Assembly (NCBI GenBank): GCA_025057635.1 | Contig: JANXBD010000001.1 | Location: 1-64,000, forward strand | From: Thermoflexus sp. | GTDB taxonomy: Bacteria; Chloroflexota; Anaerolineae; Thermoflexales; Thermoflexaceae | Length of the DNA stretch: 64,000 bases | Reading direction: 5' to 3' | Shown here: piece by piece, positions 17,793 to 27,059 of the stretch | Layout: the number at the start of each line of letters is the position of its first letter | Position numbering within the stretch: the first letter of the stretch is position 1 | Program-made: the position numbers and the translations under genes | The notes under the pieces: generated by a model | Told to the model about the DNA's origin: nothing | Seen by the model: only the letters and a program-made list of their open reading frames with translations | The model's database searches: none

Positions 17793-18728
17793 ATGGAACG
17801 GGAGGAGAAGCTTCCCCTTTCCCTGGACGGCCGGATATTCATTGAGGATCGGTTGCATTTCTCCACGGTAGGGGCTGTGCGGACAGAGCGAGGATGGGTC
17901 TGCATTGATACGCCAGCAGATCCGTTGCATGCGGCCTGGTGGCAGCAAACCTTGAAAGCCATTGCTCCTCTCCCGATCCTTGCCGTGATTTATACGGATG
18001 CAGGCCGGGATCGAGTCCTGGGAACAGCGATCCTCACGGAGGAACGTCCGGCTTTGGTCATCGCCCATCATCAGGCCTTCGACCGGATCAAGGGCCATGG
18101 GGAGCTTGGACGTCAACAGGTGGTCGATACCCTGATTAACGTGGGCCAGAGCGAATCCGCAGAGCTTCTGAATCGAACCCCGTTGGTGTTGCCGAACGTC
18201 ACCTTCTCAGACCGCTTGATCCTGGACTTTGGGTCGCCAAGGTTGATCCTAGAGCATGTTGGTGGAGCCTCTCCAGGGCAGATCTGGGTTCGGATTCCGG
18301 AGCACGACGTAGTATTTGTTGGCGACACCGTGACGTTGAACGCGCATCCGAATCTCAGCGAAGCCGATCTAGAGCGCTGGCTGGAACAGCTGCGGCAATT
18401 GCATGCCGGACAAGTGGCCTATCGTGTCGTCCCCGGGCGAGGCCCGCTGGTGGAGCCGAAGGGGGTTTTCCCAGTCCTCCACTACCTAAAGATCCTCCAT
18501 AAGCGGGTGAAATCTCTCTCCCGGGGCCGTCGAAAAGTTGAGCTGAGCCCCCTCGTGAGTGAGTTTATGGGGTATTTTCCCGTTCCCGAACATGACCGCG
18601 AGCGGATTCAGCGCCGGATTCGTCTCTCCCTCGAGCGCTTGCTGGAGTTGTATGCCGAAGGAAAGAAGGCAGGATCTAGATCTAAAAAAGCCGCCACTGC
18701 GAAGACTGGATCACGCAAGAAAACGTGA
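17793..18728 (+). CDS. Metallo-beta-lactamase-fold protein with degenerate metal site
   Basis: A 311-residue protein with the MBL-fold strand order (IFIEDRLHFSTVGAVRTERGWVCIDTP region, FVGDTV near 170). The zinc motif HxHxDH is replaced: the equivalent segment reads YTDAGRDRVLG, keeping only the aspartate and the glycine. No other obvious histidine cluster replaces it. Catalysis of the usual hydrolytic kind is therefore unlikely; a binding or structural role is inferred. The C-terminal 100 residues are helical and end in a Lys/Arg/Ser-rich tail that could bind nucleic acid. The ATG follows GGTGGA. It diverges from dnaX. Confidence 0.75.
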   Translation: MEREEKLPLSLDGRIFIEDRLHFSTVGAVRTERGWVCIDTPADPLHAAWWQQTLKAIAPLPILAVIYTDAGRDRVLGTAILTEERPALVIAHHQAFDRIKGHGELGRQQVVDTLINVGQSESAELLNRTPLVLPNVTFSDRLILDFGSPRLILEHVGGASPGQIWVRIPEHDVVFVGDTVTLNAHPNLSEADLERWLEQLRQLHAGQVAYRVVPGRGPLVEPKGVFPVLHYLKILHKRVKSLSRGRRKVELSPLVSEFMGYFPVPEHDRERIQRRIRLSLERLLELYAEGKKAGSRSKKAATAKTGSRKKT

Positions 18729-19029
18729 GGATTCGTGCTGGGGAGATCGAATCGAAGGGATAGAGCAGACGACTTTGTCATAGAATGATCCTCTTGCTTT
18801 CATCGCTGTATGTGTAAGTCAAGCATAAGGAGAGGAACCAGGGGGAGGCAAAGGCAGATTCTTGCTATCCTGGAAGCGACAACCTTGCATGATGCAGTGG
18901 TATTTCTAGCTATCTGACGTAATAGACGCTTGAACGCTGCGCAGTTCAATTCCCGGACTTGCGCTCCCTTTCTCTTTGATTTTAGGATAAGCGCAACCTG
19001 CTTATTCTTACTTACAGGAGAGGTGGCGA
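18729..19029. other. Intergenic region before lipA
   Basis: There is no gene here. A small dyad, TTGAAC and GTTCAA (18930-18949) around a TGCGCA core, could be an operator or a chance palindrome. No convincing promoter was identified. Confidence 0.3.
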
Positions 19030-20019
19030 ATGGCTTCCACGATCCGCGAGTCGATCCCCTTGGAAATGGCCTCTGCCTCCCCACCCCAACTCTCTCGGCG
19101 TCCGGAGTGGTTGAAGGTTCGAGCTCCCCATGGGGAGAGCTATGAATTTGTGCTCCGGTTGATGCGGGGCAAGCGGCTTCATACGGTTTGCGAGGAGGCC
19201 CGCTGTCCGAACATCGGGGAGTGCTGGGGACATGGCACGGCCACGTTCATGATCTTGGGGGATGTATGCACGCGCTCCTGCCGGTTCTGTGCGGTCAAGA
19301 CTGGTCGTCCTTTGACGGTGGATTGGGATGAGCCGAACCGGGTGGCGGAAGCGGTCCGAGCGATGGGGCTTTCCCATGTCGTCGTGACTTCGGTCAATCG
19401 GGACGAATTGCCGGATGGGGGGGCCACGCTCTTCGCGATGACCATCCGCCGGATCCGGGAGCAGGTTCCGGGCTGCACGGTGGAGGTGCTCACCCCGGAT
19501 TTCAAGGGGTCCGTGGAGGCCTTGCGCATTGTCATTGAGGCGCGCCCGGATATTTTCAACCATAACGTGGAGACGGTGCCGCGGCTTTTCAAGAAGGTGC
19601 AGCCTCAGGATCGCTACGAATGGGCGATGGCTACGCTTTCGAATGCCAAGAAACTGTGGCCAGAGTGTGTTACCAAATCCGGGATCATGGTCGGGTTGGG
19701 GGAGACATCGGAGGAGATCATCGACGTGATGAAAGACCTGCGGGCGGTGGACGTGGATATTCTCACCATCGGACAGTATCTCCAGCCGTCCCGGAATCAT
19801 CTGCCAGTGGAACGGTTCTATCGCCCGGAGGAGTTTGAGGAGCTGAAGCAGATTGGCTATGAGCTGGGCTTTCGGTGGGTGGAAAGCGGGCCCTTAGTTC
19901 GCAGCAGCTATCGGGCGGAAGCCCAAGCCCGTGCCCTCTCCCGGGTGCCTCGGCTAAACAAACACGAGACGTGGTTGGGACCTTCCTTCGATCGAAATGG
20001 GCGGAGCCAGCCCGGATGA
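19030..20019 (+). CDS. lipA: Lipoyl synthase
   Basis: Radical-SAM enzyme that inserts two sulfurs into octanoyl groups on lipoyl domains. The 329-residue protein has both clusters' ligands: C54, C59 and C65 ([12 protein letters not shown], auxiliary cluster) and C80, C84 and C87 (CTRSCRFC, radical-SAM cluster). Further marks are [13 protein letters not shown] and the C-terminal RSSYRAE. The start follows AGGAGAGG. LipB is not in the window. Confidence 0.96.
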   Translation: MASTIRESIPLEMASASPPQLSRRPEWLKVRAPHGESYEFVLRLMRGKRLHTVCEEARCPNIGECWGHGTATFMILGDVCTRSCRFCAVKTGRPLTVDWDEPNRVAEAVRAMGLSHVVVTSVNRDELPDGGATLFAMTIRRIREQVPGCTVEVLTPDFKGSVEALRIVIEARPDIFNHNVETVPRLFKKVQPQDRYEWAMATLSNAKKLWPECVTKSGIMVGLGETSEEIIDVMKDLRAVDVDILTIGQYLQPSRNHLPVERFYRPEEFEELKQIGYELGFRWVESGPLVRSSYRAEAQARALSRVPRLNKHETWLGPSFDRNGRSQPG

Positions 20020-20118
20020 CAGCGATCTTTCTAGGTCATTTTCCTCCTAGTTCTAATAAAGCAACACTAAGCGCGATGCGGATGAGGAAAACAGTCCCGT
20101 GCTTGTGGAAACAGAAGC

Positions 20119-20160
20119 AAAAAAGCAGAACGCCGGGGGCCGCCGTCCCCGGCGCTCTGC
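20119..20160 (-). terminator. Intrinsic terminator, minus strand
   Basis: Arms GCAGAACGCCGGGG (20125-20138) and CCCCGGCGCTCTGC (20147-20160) have one mismatch and an 8-base loop, followed on the minus strand by six Ts (20119-20124). It ends the transcript of the tandem-repeat protein or its decayed copy; there is no T run for lipA on the plus strand. Confidence 0.8.
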
Positions 20161-20236
20161 TAAGGAGGAGAAGAGGTTCCGCCCGCTGCTCACCTTTACT
20201 ATATCGCGTCGCCCGTTCTGGATCTGGACGCAAACC

Positions 20237-20915
20237 TCACGCTTTCTTGACGCCTTCCCAACACCATTGACCTCTTAAGCTCTTAGCTCTGAAAGGCCAA
20301 AAAATGAATTCTTCGGCATGACGTTCGCGCGTTGGCGCACGAGGACACGAGGAGAGGTTAGGTGTATGTATGGTGCATTCAGAGTAGGGACAGATATGAG
20401 AGGAGCAAAATCCACCCACTCGCCCCGCGCTGTCCACAACCTGGATCACCCATCGGCTTCCATCCCACCGTGAATATTTCAAGTCCCCTTTCGTGTGGTC
20501 GAAGTAGCAGATGTGTGGTCACCTCTGCCTGTCTAGCGCCAAGGAGGTGCAGAAGCCTACATTACCCTTGGCTATCCACCGCTTGGATCAGCCATTCGTT
20601 TCCATCCCAACGCGCATATTTCAAGTCCCCGTTCGTTCGGTCATAGTAGCTGATGTAGGGGCGTCCTTGACCATCCAGTGCCAGAGAGGTGTAATCGCCT
20701 ACACTCTTCGCGCTGTCTACCACTTGGATCATTCACCGGTTTTCATCCCATCGCGCGCATTTCAGATGCTTGTAAGTCTGATCATAGTAGCTAATCCTCG
20801 GATTGCCTGTGGTGTCTATCTCTGACGATGTGTGTTGCATTGGAATTCCGTCTCCGACATCTACCCGCTCGATGCACCGCGACATCGTTGCCTGCACGTG
20901 AGACACGCGACCCAT
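20237..20915 (-). pseudogene. Decayed copy of the neighbouring tandem-repeat secreted protein
   Basis: Translation of the minus strand gives pieces of the same repeat found intact next door: NPRISYYDQTYKHLKCARWDENR, then MIQVVDS...[12 protein letters not shown], then [21 protein letters not shown], then YFDHTKGDLKYSRWDGSRW. They are separated by a TGA at 20733-20735 where a Trp codon is expected, an extra base near 20567 (frameshift), and another TGA near 20509 in place of Gly. There is no signal peptide or Thr-Pro linker. About three repeat units remain. It is almost certainly non-functional. Confidence 0.8.
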
Positions 20916-21057
20916 TCCCCAGATCGTGCCTCAGATTATTAATCCTGCGAGCAACCCAGCCAGTAACCGCCTCCTGTTGGCCTTCCTAGCTTTCCCTCCG
21001 TGGGCTTCTACAGGCTGGAATCCTCACACGCGAACAGGCGCAGGTTAGGAATTACAG

Positions 21058-22482
21058 TCAGCGGTTGTTCAGCACCAGGGGCAGGTAAAGGACATGCGGC
21101 GCTGCCCCGGGGGTTGGGGTGGGCGTGGGCGTTCGGGTGGGTGTGGCCGTTGGGACGGGTGCTGTTGTGGGTGTCGGCGTAGGCGTGGCTGTTGGGGTGG
21201 GCGTTGCTGTGGATGTCGGCGTGGGCGTTCGGGTGGGTGTGGCCGTTGGGACGGGTGCTGTTGTGGGTGTCGGCGTGGGTGTCTCTGTTGGAGTGGGCGT
21301 CTCTGTGGGTGTCGGCGTAGGCGTGGGCGTTCGGGTGGGTATGGCCGTTGGGACGGGTGTTGTTGTGGGTGTCGGCGTGGGTGTCTCTGTTGGAGTGGGC
21401 GTCTCTGTAGGTGTCGGCGTGGGTGTGGCTGTTGGTGTAGGCGTCTCCGTAGGTGTCGGCGTGGGCGTGGCTGTTGGAGTGGGCGTCTCCGTAGGTGTTG
21501 GCGTAGGTGTGGCCGTTGGAGTAGGCGTCTCCGTAGGTGTCGGCGTGGGTGTGGCCGTTGGAGTGGGCGTCTCCGTAGGTGTTGGCGTAGGTGTGGCTGT
21601 TGGGGTGGGTGTCTCCGTAGGTGTTGGCGTAGGTGTGGCTGTTGGGGTGGGCGTCTCCGTGGGTGTCGGCGTGGGGGTAGGGAGGGCTTCATCCCTCGCG
21701 TATTTGAGATCCCTGTAGGTCTCATCATAGTAGCTGATGTGCGGATTCCCTGTGCTATCTAGCGCTAGTGACGAATACTGCCCCACGTTCCCATCAGCGT
21801 CTACCTTTTGGATTTCCCAACCATTCCCCGTCCAGCGCGCATACTTTAAGGCCCCGTTGCTTGCGTCATAGTAGCTGATGTGCGGATTCCCCGCGCTATC
21901 CAGCGCCAGTGACGTATACTGCCCCACATTCCCATCAGCGTCCACCTTCTGAATATCCCAACCACTCTCCGTCCAACGTGCATACCTCAAGACCCCGTTG
22001 GCCACATCATAGTAGCTGATGTGCGGATTCCCTGTGCTATCTAGCGCTAGTGACGAATACTGCCCCACGTTCCCATCAGTGTCTACCTTTTGGATTTCCC
22101 AACCACTCCCCGTCCAGTGCGCATACTTTAAGGCCCCGTTGCTTGCGTCATAGTAGCTGATGTGCGGATTCCCTGCGCTATCCAGCGCCAGTGACGTATA
22201 CTGCCCCACATCCCCACCAGCGTCTACCTTTTGGATTTCCCAACCACTCCCCGTCCAGCGCGCATACTTTAAGGCCCCGTTGCTTGCGTCATAGTAGCTG
22301 ATGTGTGGATTCCCCGTACCATCCAATGCCAGCGACATATACTGCCCAACATCCCATATTTCGTCTACCACCTGTATCCTCCACTCCTGAGCCCCTATCC
22401 GAGGTGCCTGAGCCGCCCACAATAGCCCGCCCCCCACCGCCACTCCCAAAACCAGTAGCACCACCGGCTGTCTCACCTTCAT
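21058..22482 (-). CDS. Secreted protein: five 47-residue repeats, long Thr-Pro linker, YLPLVL tail
   Basis: 474 residues. There is a signal peptide at 1-26 (basic start, then a hydrophobic [18 protein letters not shown] core). Five tandem units of 47 residues (34 to about 264) follow the pattern W-x-IQ-x-VD...VGQY[17 protein letters not shown]...LKYARW, like beta-propeller blades. A linker of about 190 residues of [14 protein letters not shown]-type repeats comes next, then a C-terminal [12 protein letters not shown]. Similar hydrophobic YLPL(V/I) tails end many Chloroflexota exported proteins (family knowledge), perhaps as an anchoring or sorting signal (inference). The second ATG was chosen because AGGAG lies 9 bases before it. 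The ligand is unknown. Confidence 0.82.
   Translation of the reverse strand: MKVRQPVVLLVLGVAVGGGLLWAAQAPRIGAQEWRIQVVDEIWDVGQYMSLALDGTGNPHISYYDASNGALKYARWTGSGWEIQKVDAGGDVGQYTSLALDSAGNPHISYYDASNGALKYAHWTGSGWEIQKVDTDGNVGQYSSLALDSTGNPHISYYDVANGVLRYARWTESGWDIQKVDADGNVGQYTSLALDSAGNPHISYYDASNGALKYARWTGNGWEIQKVDADGNVGQYSSLALDSTGNPHISYYDETYRDLKYARDEALPTPTPTPTETPTPTATPTPTPTETPTPTATPTPTPTETPTPTATPTPTPTETPTPTATPTPTPTETPTPTATPTPTPTETPTPTATPTPTPTETPTPTETPTPTPTTTPVPTAIPTRTPTPTPTPTETPTPTETPTPTPTTAPVPTATPTRTPTPTSTATPTPTATPTPTPTTAPVPTATPTRTPTPTPTPGAAPHVLYLPLVLNNR
21112..21687 (-). repeat. Short-period DNA repeat coding the Thr-Pro linker
   Basis: About 575 bases of near-identical units of 42 bases and sub-multiples (plus-strand pattern GTGGGCGTCTCCGTAGGTGT and variants) encode TPT/TPTE/TPTA runs. 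Such a tract should change length by slippage and can cause assembly error. Confidence 0.85.
21691..22383 (-). repeat. Five tandem 141-base units
   Basis: Each unit encodes one 47-residue blade-like repeat. Units share long identical stretches at DNA level, for example around the SYYDAS codons, pointing to recent duplication or gene conversion. Confidence 0.85.
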
Positions 22483-22529
22483 CTCTTGCATCTCCTCGCG
22501 TGCGCTTAAGATCCTATCTTCTATGTTTA

Positions 22530-22559
22530 ATTATATTAACCATACCTCCTTTCCGTCAA
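22530..22559 (-). promoter_or_regulatory. Promoter of the tandem-repeat secreted protein
   Basis: On the minus strand, TTGACG (22554-22559) and a perfect TATAAT (22530-22535) are 18 bases apart, about 50 bases before the start at 22482. Confidence 0.75.
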
Positions 22560-22944
22560 CCCATGACCACAGTTCCCTGCTTCATTTCCTCATCTACTAT
22601 GCTCCTTGCCCACTTCCAACATCTTCTCACTTCCCCGCGCGGGCCATACCTCTCTCCCTGAGATTACGGTGCCTTCACAGACCCGAACACTGCTCGCTAC
22701 CCCCCTATCTATCAATAGCGCTTGGGGCCCTACTCCCCTGAATCTCATGAATGCGATCCATCCTCCTCTTTCGTGCTGAATGCCCGCAACCCCACTATCC
22801 TCGATGTGCGTCGATCAATGATTCAGATTATTCGCAACGGGATTGAGGGAGCCATCAATTCTATGGCTCGGGAATTCCCTTGCGAACCGTGATTGCTCCA
22901 TGATCGCATCAGCTAGGAACATCGCTCTGGAGTCTGGCTGCTCT
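22560..22944. other. Intergenic region, no gene seen
   Basis: It lies between two divergent promoters. Composition is less GC-rich than the surroundings and the frames are short; nothing recognisable was found. Confidence 0.4.
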
Positions 22945-22972
22945 TTGACAATGCTCAGGTTCTGGGTATAAT
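22945..22972 (+). promoter_or_regulatory. Consensus promoter of the riboswitch-nrdAB transcript
   Basis: Perfect TTGACA (22945-22950) and perfect TATAAT (22967-22972) are 16 bases apart. The start of transcription near 22979 coincides with the 5' edge of the cobalamin riboswitch. Confidence 0.82.
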
Positions 22973-22980
22973 CGCAAGAA

Positions 22981-23170
22981 GGTCAGATCGTTTGGCGGAT
23001 GGGTGGCGGGAAGTCCGGTGGGAATCCGGCGCTGCCCCGCAGCGGTAACCAGGGACGAAAGCCGCTGAGTGCGGCCCGCCCCAAAGGGCTGCACGATCCG
23101 CCACTGGGAGAGACATCTCCTGGGAAGGCGCGGCGAGTAGGACGATCTGGAAGCCCGAAGACCGGCCCAT
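22981..23170 (+). promoter_or_regulatory. Cobalamin (B12) riboswitch
   Basis: Hallmarks in order: CCGGTGGGAATCCGG with GCTGCCCCGC (about 23014-23040), CGGTAACC (23043-23050), the B12 box as CCACTG (23101-23106) with GGGAAGG (23122-23128), and the closing GAAGCCCGAAGACCGGCC-type segment (23150-23166). It precedes nrdA by about 230 bases. Several hairpins in that interval (for example GCCTCG/CGAGGC near 23190-23213 and CTGCCTT/AAGGCAG near 23214-23237) could be the expression platform. Known B12 riboswitches repress when cobalamin is bound. Control of the downstream reductase is inferred from position. Confidence 0.92.
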
Positions 23171-23397
23171 CCTCCTCAACCCGTTGATCGCCTCGCGGGA
23201 GGGTGATCGAGGCTGCCTTCCTCATTCAAAAGGCAGAACCCTCCGCCAGCTGGTTCCCGTGGGAGCCATCTTCGCGCGGTCTCTCCGCCCTCAGGGTCCT
23301 CTCATCACCGCGAGGGCGGGATCATCATTTCCTCTTCCGGTAGATCTGTCGCGGAAGGGGAGATTCTCTTAATTCTCTCCTTAATAGGGAGGCTGCG

Positions 23398-25782
23398 ATG
23401 ATCGCACAAGGAGTTTCCCACGGTGAGGCGCTCCTGCGCCGCTGGATCCGGATCACCGACCTTCCAGAGCCCCTGCAGGTTCAATTTCTCGCCGAAGCCC
23501 GGGAGAGCATGCTCGACCATCTGGAGCCTTTCCAAGCGATAGAAGGGTTGCTCTTAATTGCCACCGCTCACGTTTGGGAAGATCCTTTGTGGGAACGGGC
23601 AGCTGCTGCCCTGTTGCGACAGCGTATTCTTCTGGAGACCACAGGCTTGGAGGATCCAGACTATATTTCCTGGTTTCCTCGATATATTCGGGCAGGTGTA
23701 GAAAAGGGCGCACTCCACCCCGACCTGCTTCGTTTTGACCTGGAGCGGCTGGCCCGAGCAATCGACCCGCGGCGAGATGCCCTTCTGCCCTACATCGGCC
23801 TGGCCACTCTCTACGACCGGTATCTAGTGCGCGATCCGGAGAGCCGACAGGTGCTGGAGCTTCCTCAGGCGATGTGGATGCGGGTGGCCATGGGGCTGGC
23901 GCTGGCCGAGGCGGATCGAGAGGCGTGGGCGCTCCACTTCTACGATCGGATTAGCACCCTGCGCTATCTGCCGAGCACCCCCACTCTCTTCAACAGTGGG
24001 ACGCCGCATCACCAACTGGCCTCGTGCTATCTCTACGAAGTGCACGATACCCTAGACCACATTTTGGACGCCGCGGCCGCCTTCGGGATGCTGGCGAAAT
24101 ACGCGGGAGGGATCGGAGCCTCGGTCACCCGCCTGAGGGCCGCCGGCGCTCCAGTCCGTGGCATCAACGGCCGCAGCGGCGGCCTCATCCCCTTCCTGCA
24201 CTTTTACGACGCCCTGATCCACTCCATCAATCAGGGCGGCCGACGGCGAGGAACTATGGCCGCCTACCTGGAGCCGTGGCACTTGGAAGTCGAGGCCTTC
24301 TTAGATCTGCGCCGCAACGCCGGCGATCCCTACCAGCGCACCCCCTCCCTCGACACCGCCCTCTGGATCCCCGACGTCTTCATGGAGCGGGTGCTGGCTG
24401 ATGGCGATTGGTATCTCTTCGACCCGCTCGTCGCCGGCGACTTGGTCGACTGCTACGGAGAGAACTTCCGAAGGCGGTATGAGGATTACATCGAGCAGGC
24501 GGAACGAGGACAGCTCCCCCGCCGAGCCTGGCGCAAGGTGCGGGCGCGGGAGCTCTACCGCAAGATCCTGGCCGCCCTGATGGAAACCGGCCACCCGTGG
24601 ATCACCTTTAAGGACAGCGCCAACCTGCGCAGCATGCTGCGCCACGCCGGCGTGATCCACTCGCTCAACCTGTGCACCGAGGTCGCCCTCCCCACCAACC
24701 GCGACGAGATCGCCGTGTGCAACCTGGCCAGCGTCAACCTCGTCCGCCATCTGCGGCCGGACGGCCAGCTGGACGAGACGGAGCTGGCCCGCACGGTGGA
24801 AATCGCCCTCCGGGGGCTGGACAACGCGATCGACCTGAATCTGTATCCGGATGAGCGGGCTCGACACAGCAACCTCTTGAATCGGCCAGTGGGACTTGGG
24901 CTGATGGGATTTGCCGAGCTGATGGCCCGTTGGGGCCTCTCCTTCAATGATCCGGAGGCAGCGGAGCATGCCGACCGCATCCTGGAGTTCCTCTCCTATC
25001 ACGCCATCCGCACCAGCGTCGCCCTGGCCCGGGAGCGCGGCCCCTTCCCCCGCTTCGACGGAAGCGAGTGGTCCAACGGCCGCCTCCCCCTGGACACCCT
25101 CGCCGACGTGGAACGGGCACGCGGCCGCCCGGTGCCCGTCGACCGCTCCTGTCGCGGTGACCTGGACTGGGAGGGCCTGCGCGAGGAGGTGCGTCGAGGG
25201 ATCCGCAACGGAACGGTGATGGCCATCGCCCCCACGGCGACGATCGCCCTGATCGCCGGCACCAGCCCCAGCATGGACCCTTACTTCAGCAACCTGTTCG
25301 TCCGGTCTACCCTTTCCGGACGGTTTGTAGAGTTTCACCCTGTGTTGGTGGAGACGCTTCGGGAACTCAGGTTGTGGGAACGAGTCCGAGAACGGCTGGT
25401 GGAGTCCCAAGGGGACGTGATGAGCATCCCCGAGATCCCCGAGCCGGTGCGCCGGCGCTTTCCCACCGCTTTCCAGATCCGGCCGGAGGCCCTGCTGGAG
25501 ATCACTGCCCGGGCTCAGAAATGGGTGGATATGGGCATCAGCCGCAACCTGTATTTCGCCGCTCACTCGCCTGCCGAGCTTGAGGGGGTTTATCTCCAGG
25601 CTTGGGAGATGGGGTTGAAAGCCACTTACTACTGCTACACGATGCCCCGCATGCGGGCCGAACCGGCGACGGTTGCCGTGAATAAGACCGTCCAACGACC
25701 CCGCTGGGTGGAAGCGGTGGAGGCCGAGCTGCAAGAAGGTGCCGCCTGTGCGCTAAATGAATCCTGCGAGGCCTGTCAGTAG
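23398..25782 (+). CDS. nrdA: Class I ribonucleoside-diphosphate reductase, large subunit
   Basis: Catalytic alpha subunit, 794 residues. It carries the class I set: redox cysteines C210 (QLASCYLYE) and C441 (EIAVCNLASVN), and the active-site triad N424-C426-E428 in NLCTE. The radical-transfer tyrosine pair lies in ATYYCYTMP, and a C-terminal cysteine pair for thioredoxin relay in NESCEACQ. No N-terminal ATP-cone pattern (VxKRDG) is visible, so dATP overall inhibition through that domain is not expected. The ESCEACQ-type tail resembles chlamydial NrdA. An AGGGAGG site precedes the ATG. It is translated with nrdB, 78 bases downstream, under the B12 riboswitch. Confidence 0.95.
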   Translation: MIAQGVSHGEALLRRWIRITDLPEPLQVQFLAEARESMLDHLEPFQAIEGLLLIATAHVWEDPLWERAAAALLRQRILLETTGLEDPDYISWFPRYIRAGVEKGALHPDLLRFDLERLARAIDPRRDALLPYIGLATLYDRYLVRDPESRQVLELPQAMWMRVAMGLALAEADREAWALHFYDRISTLRYLPSTPTLFNSGTPHHQLASCYLYEVHDTLDHILDAAAAFGMLAKYAGGIGASVTRLRAAGAPVRGINGRSGGLIPFLHFYDALIHSINQGGRRRGTMAAYLEPWHLEVEAFLDLRRNAGDPYQRTPSLDTALWIPDVFMERVLADGDWYLFDPLVAGDLVDCYGENFRRRYEDYIEQAERGQLPRRAWRKVRARELYRKILAALMETGHPWITFKDSANLRSMLRHAGVIHSLNLCTEVALPTNRDEIAVCNLASVNLVRHLRPDGQLDETELARTVEIALRGLDNAIDLNLYPDERARHSNLLNRPVGLGLMGFAELMARWGLSFNDPEAAEHADRILEFLSYHAIRTSVALARERGPFPRFDGSEWSNGRLPLDTLADVERARGRPVPVDRSCRGDLDWEGLREEVRRGIRNGTVMAIAPTATIALIAGTSPSMDPYFSNLFVRSTLSGRFVEFHPVLVETLRELRLWERVRERLVESQGDVMSIPEIPEPVRRRFPTAFQIRPEALLEITARAQKWVDMGISRNLYFAAHSPAELEGVYLQAWEMGLKATYYCYTMPRMRAEPATVAVNKTVQRPRWVEAVEAELQEGAACALNESCEACQ

Positions 25783-25860
25783 CCCGCCGACCCCGGCGGT
25801 CAGCGCCCATGCATCCGGCCCATCGACACCCTCACTACCTCACAGAAAGGAGGCTGCGCG

Positions 25861-26856
25861 ATGCGCTCTGCCCAAGGGCTGTTCAGCAGCGATCCACTGG
25901 AGCCGATGCGTCTGTTCCCGCTGCGCTACCCATGGGCCTACGCCCACGTGCAGCAGGCCAAGCGCAACACCTGGTTTCCCGAGGAAGCGCCGCTCCAAGA
26001 TGACGTCCAGGATTGGCATGAACGGCTCAGCCTGGAAGAGCGACGTGCGGTCGAGATCCTCCTCGGGTTTTTCAATCCGATGGAATCCATGGTCACCAGC
26101 AATCTGCTGATGGCTCTTTACCCTTATCTAACCGCTCCTGAGATCCGGCTGTATTTGATCCGACAGGCCTGGGAAGAGGCAAACCATACGATGGCCTTTG
26201 AATACGTGATCAAGACCCTTCCTGTGGATCGGGAGCGGGTGTTTGGGATGTTGGAAGATCATCCCGCTGTTGCAGCCAAAGCGGCCTTCCAGCGTCAGCT
26301 TACCGCCGAAATCCTGCAGCCGGGGCTGAACCTCAGCGCTGCCGCAGGACGTCGGCGATTCCTCCGCAACCTGGTGGGCTTCTTTGTGGTCCTGGAGGGG
26401 ATCTTCTTCTATTCCGGGTTTGCCTTTGCTCTCTCCTTCCGTCGGCGAAACCTGCTGCGAGGCCTGAACACGATCATCGATTGGGTGCTGAAGGATGAGA
26501 GCCTGCATTTGTCCTTCGGCATCCATCTTATCCAGACCTTTCTCCAGGAGCACCCTGAGGTGCGGACGGAAGACCTGATGGGGGAGCTGCGGGAGATGAT
26601 CCTGGAAGCGGTCTCCCTGGAGGAGAACTACAATCGATCCCTTCTGCCCCAGCCGATCCTGGGAATGCATGCCGAGCTTCTCAACGGGTATGTGCGCTAC
26701 GTAGCAGACCGGCGGATGGAGGAGCTGGGGATCGGCGCCCAGTTTCACAGTCCAAATCCCTTACGCTGGCTGGCGATCGAGATCGACCTGCCCGAGCAGG
26801 TCAACTTCTTTGAAGCTCGCAATGTGAGCTATGAGGTAGGTCGGCCTCGTACATGA
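25861..26856 (+). CDS. nrdB: Class I ribonucleotide reductase small subunit, subclass Ic (Mn/Fe) type
   Basis: A ferritin-like 331-residue beta subunit. Metal ligands are E75, E106, H109, E179, E213 and H216. Two features mark subclass Ic: the first ligand is Glu instead of Asp, and the radical tyrosine position (E106 plus 7) is phenylalanine, F113, in EANHTMAF. Spacings between ligands (31, 3, 70, 34 and 3 residues) equal those of the Chlamydia trachomatis enzyme, E89/E120/H123/F127/E193/E227/H230, as I recall it. Such enzymes use a Mn(IV)/Fe(III) centre in place of a tyrosyl radical (family knowledge). The AAAGGAGG site fits the ATG. Confidence 0.94.
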   Translation: MRSAQGLFSSDPLEPMRLFPLRYPWAYAHVQQAKRNTWFPEEAPLQDDVQDWHERLSLEERRAVEILLGFFNPMESMVTSNLLMALYPYLTAPEIRLYLIRQAWEEANHTMAFEYVIKTLPVDRERVFGMLEDHPAVAAKAAFQRQLTAEILQPGLNLSAAAGRRRFLRNLVGFFVVLEGIFFYSGFAFALSFRRRNLLRGLNTIIDWVLKDESLHLSFGIHLIQTFLQEHPEVRTEDLMGELREMILEAVSLEENYNRSLLPQPILGMHAELLNGYVRYVADRRMEELGIGAQFHSPNPLRWLAIEIDLPEQVNFFEARNVSYEVGRPRT

Positions 26857-27059
26857 AGCATGAACTTCAAGCGCTCCCACGAAGGGCTGCTAAGAGCGAG
26901 ATCTAGACCTTAATCGAGCTCATCCTGTGGGTAAGGGAGCAGGTAGGAAGGTGGATAAGGGATAAGAAAGTGAAGTAGAGTGAAGTTAAGGAGATCTAAT
27001 CAGTCTGATGCCCTTAGGGATGGCCCAGAACCACCTCAACCCCACAGCGCAATCGGGTC

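Noticed and set aside
21112-21687. Possible CRISPR array from the regular short repeats
   Set aside because: The repeats have no unique spacers, are in register with codons, and encode the Thr-Pro linker of an intact secreted protein.
21119-21718. Plus-strand open frames of about 200 residues rich in Gly-Val or Arg-Cys
   Set aside because: They are the complement of the Thr-Pro repeat DNA; the minus-strand gene has a signal peptide, repeats and a promoter.
24301-25734. Long minus-strand open frame opposite nrdA
   Set aside because: It is a shadow of the high-GC nrdA codons; the plus-strand protein is unmistakable.
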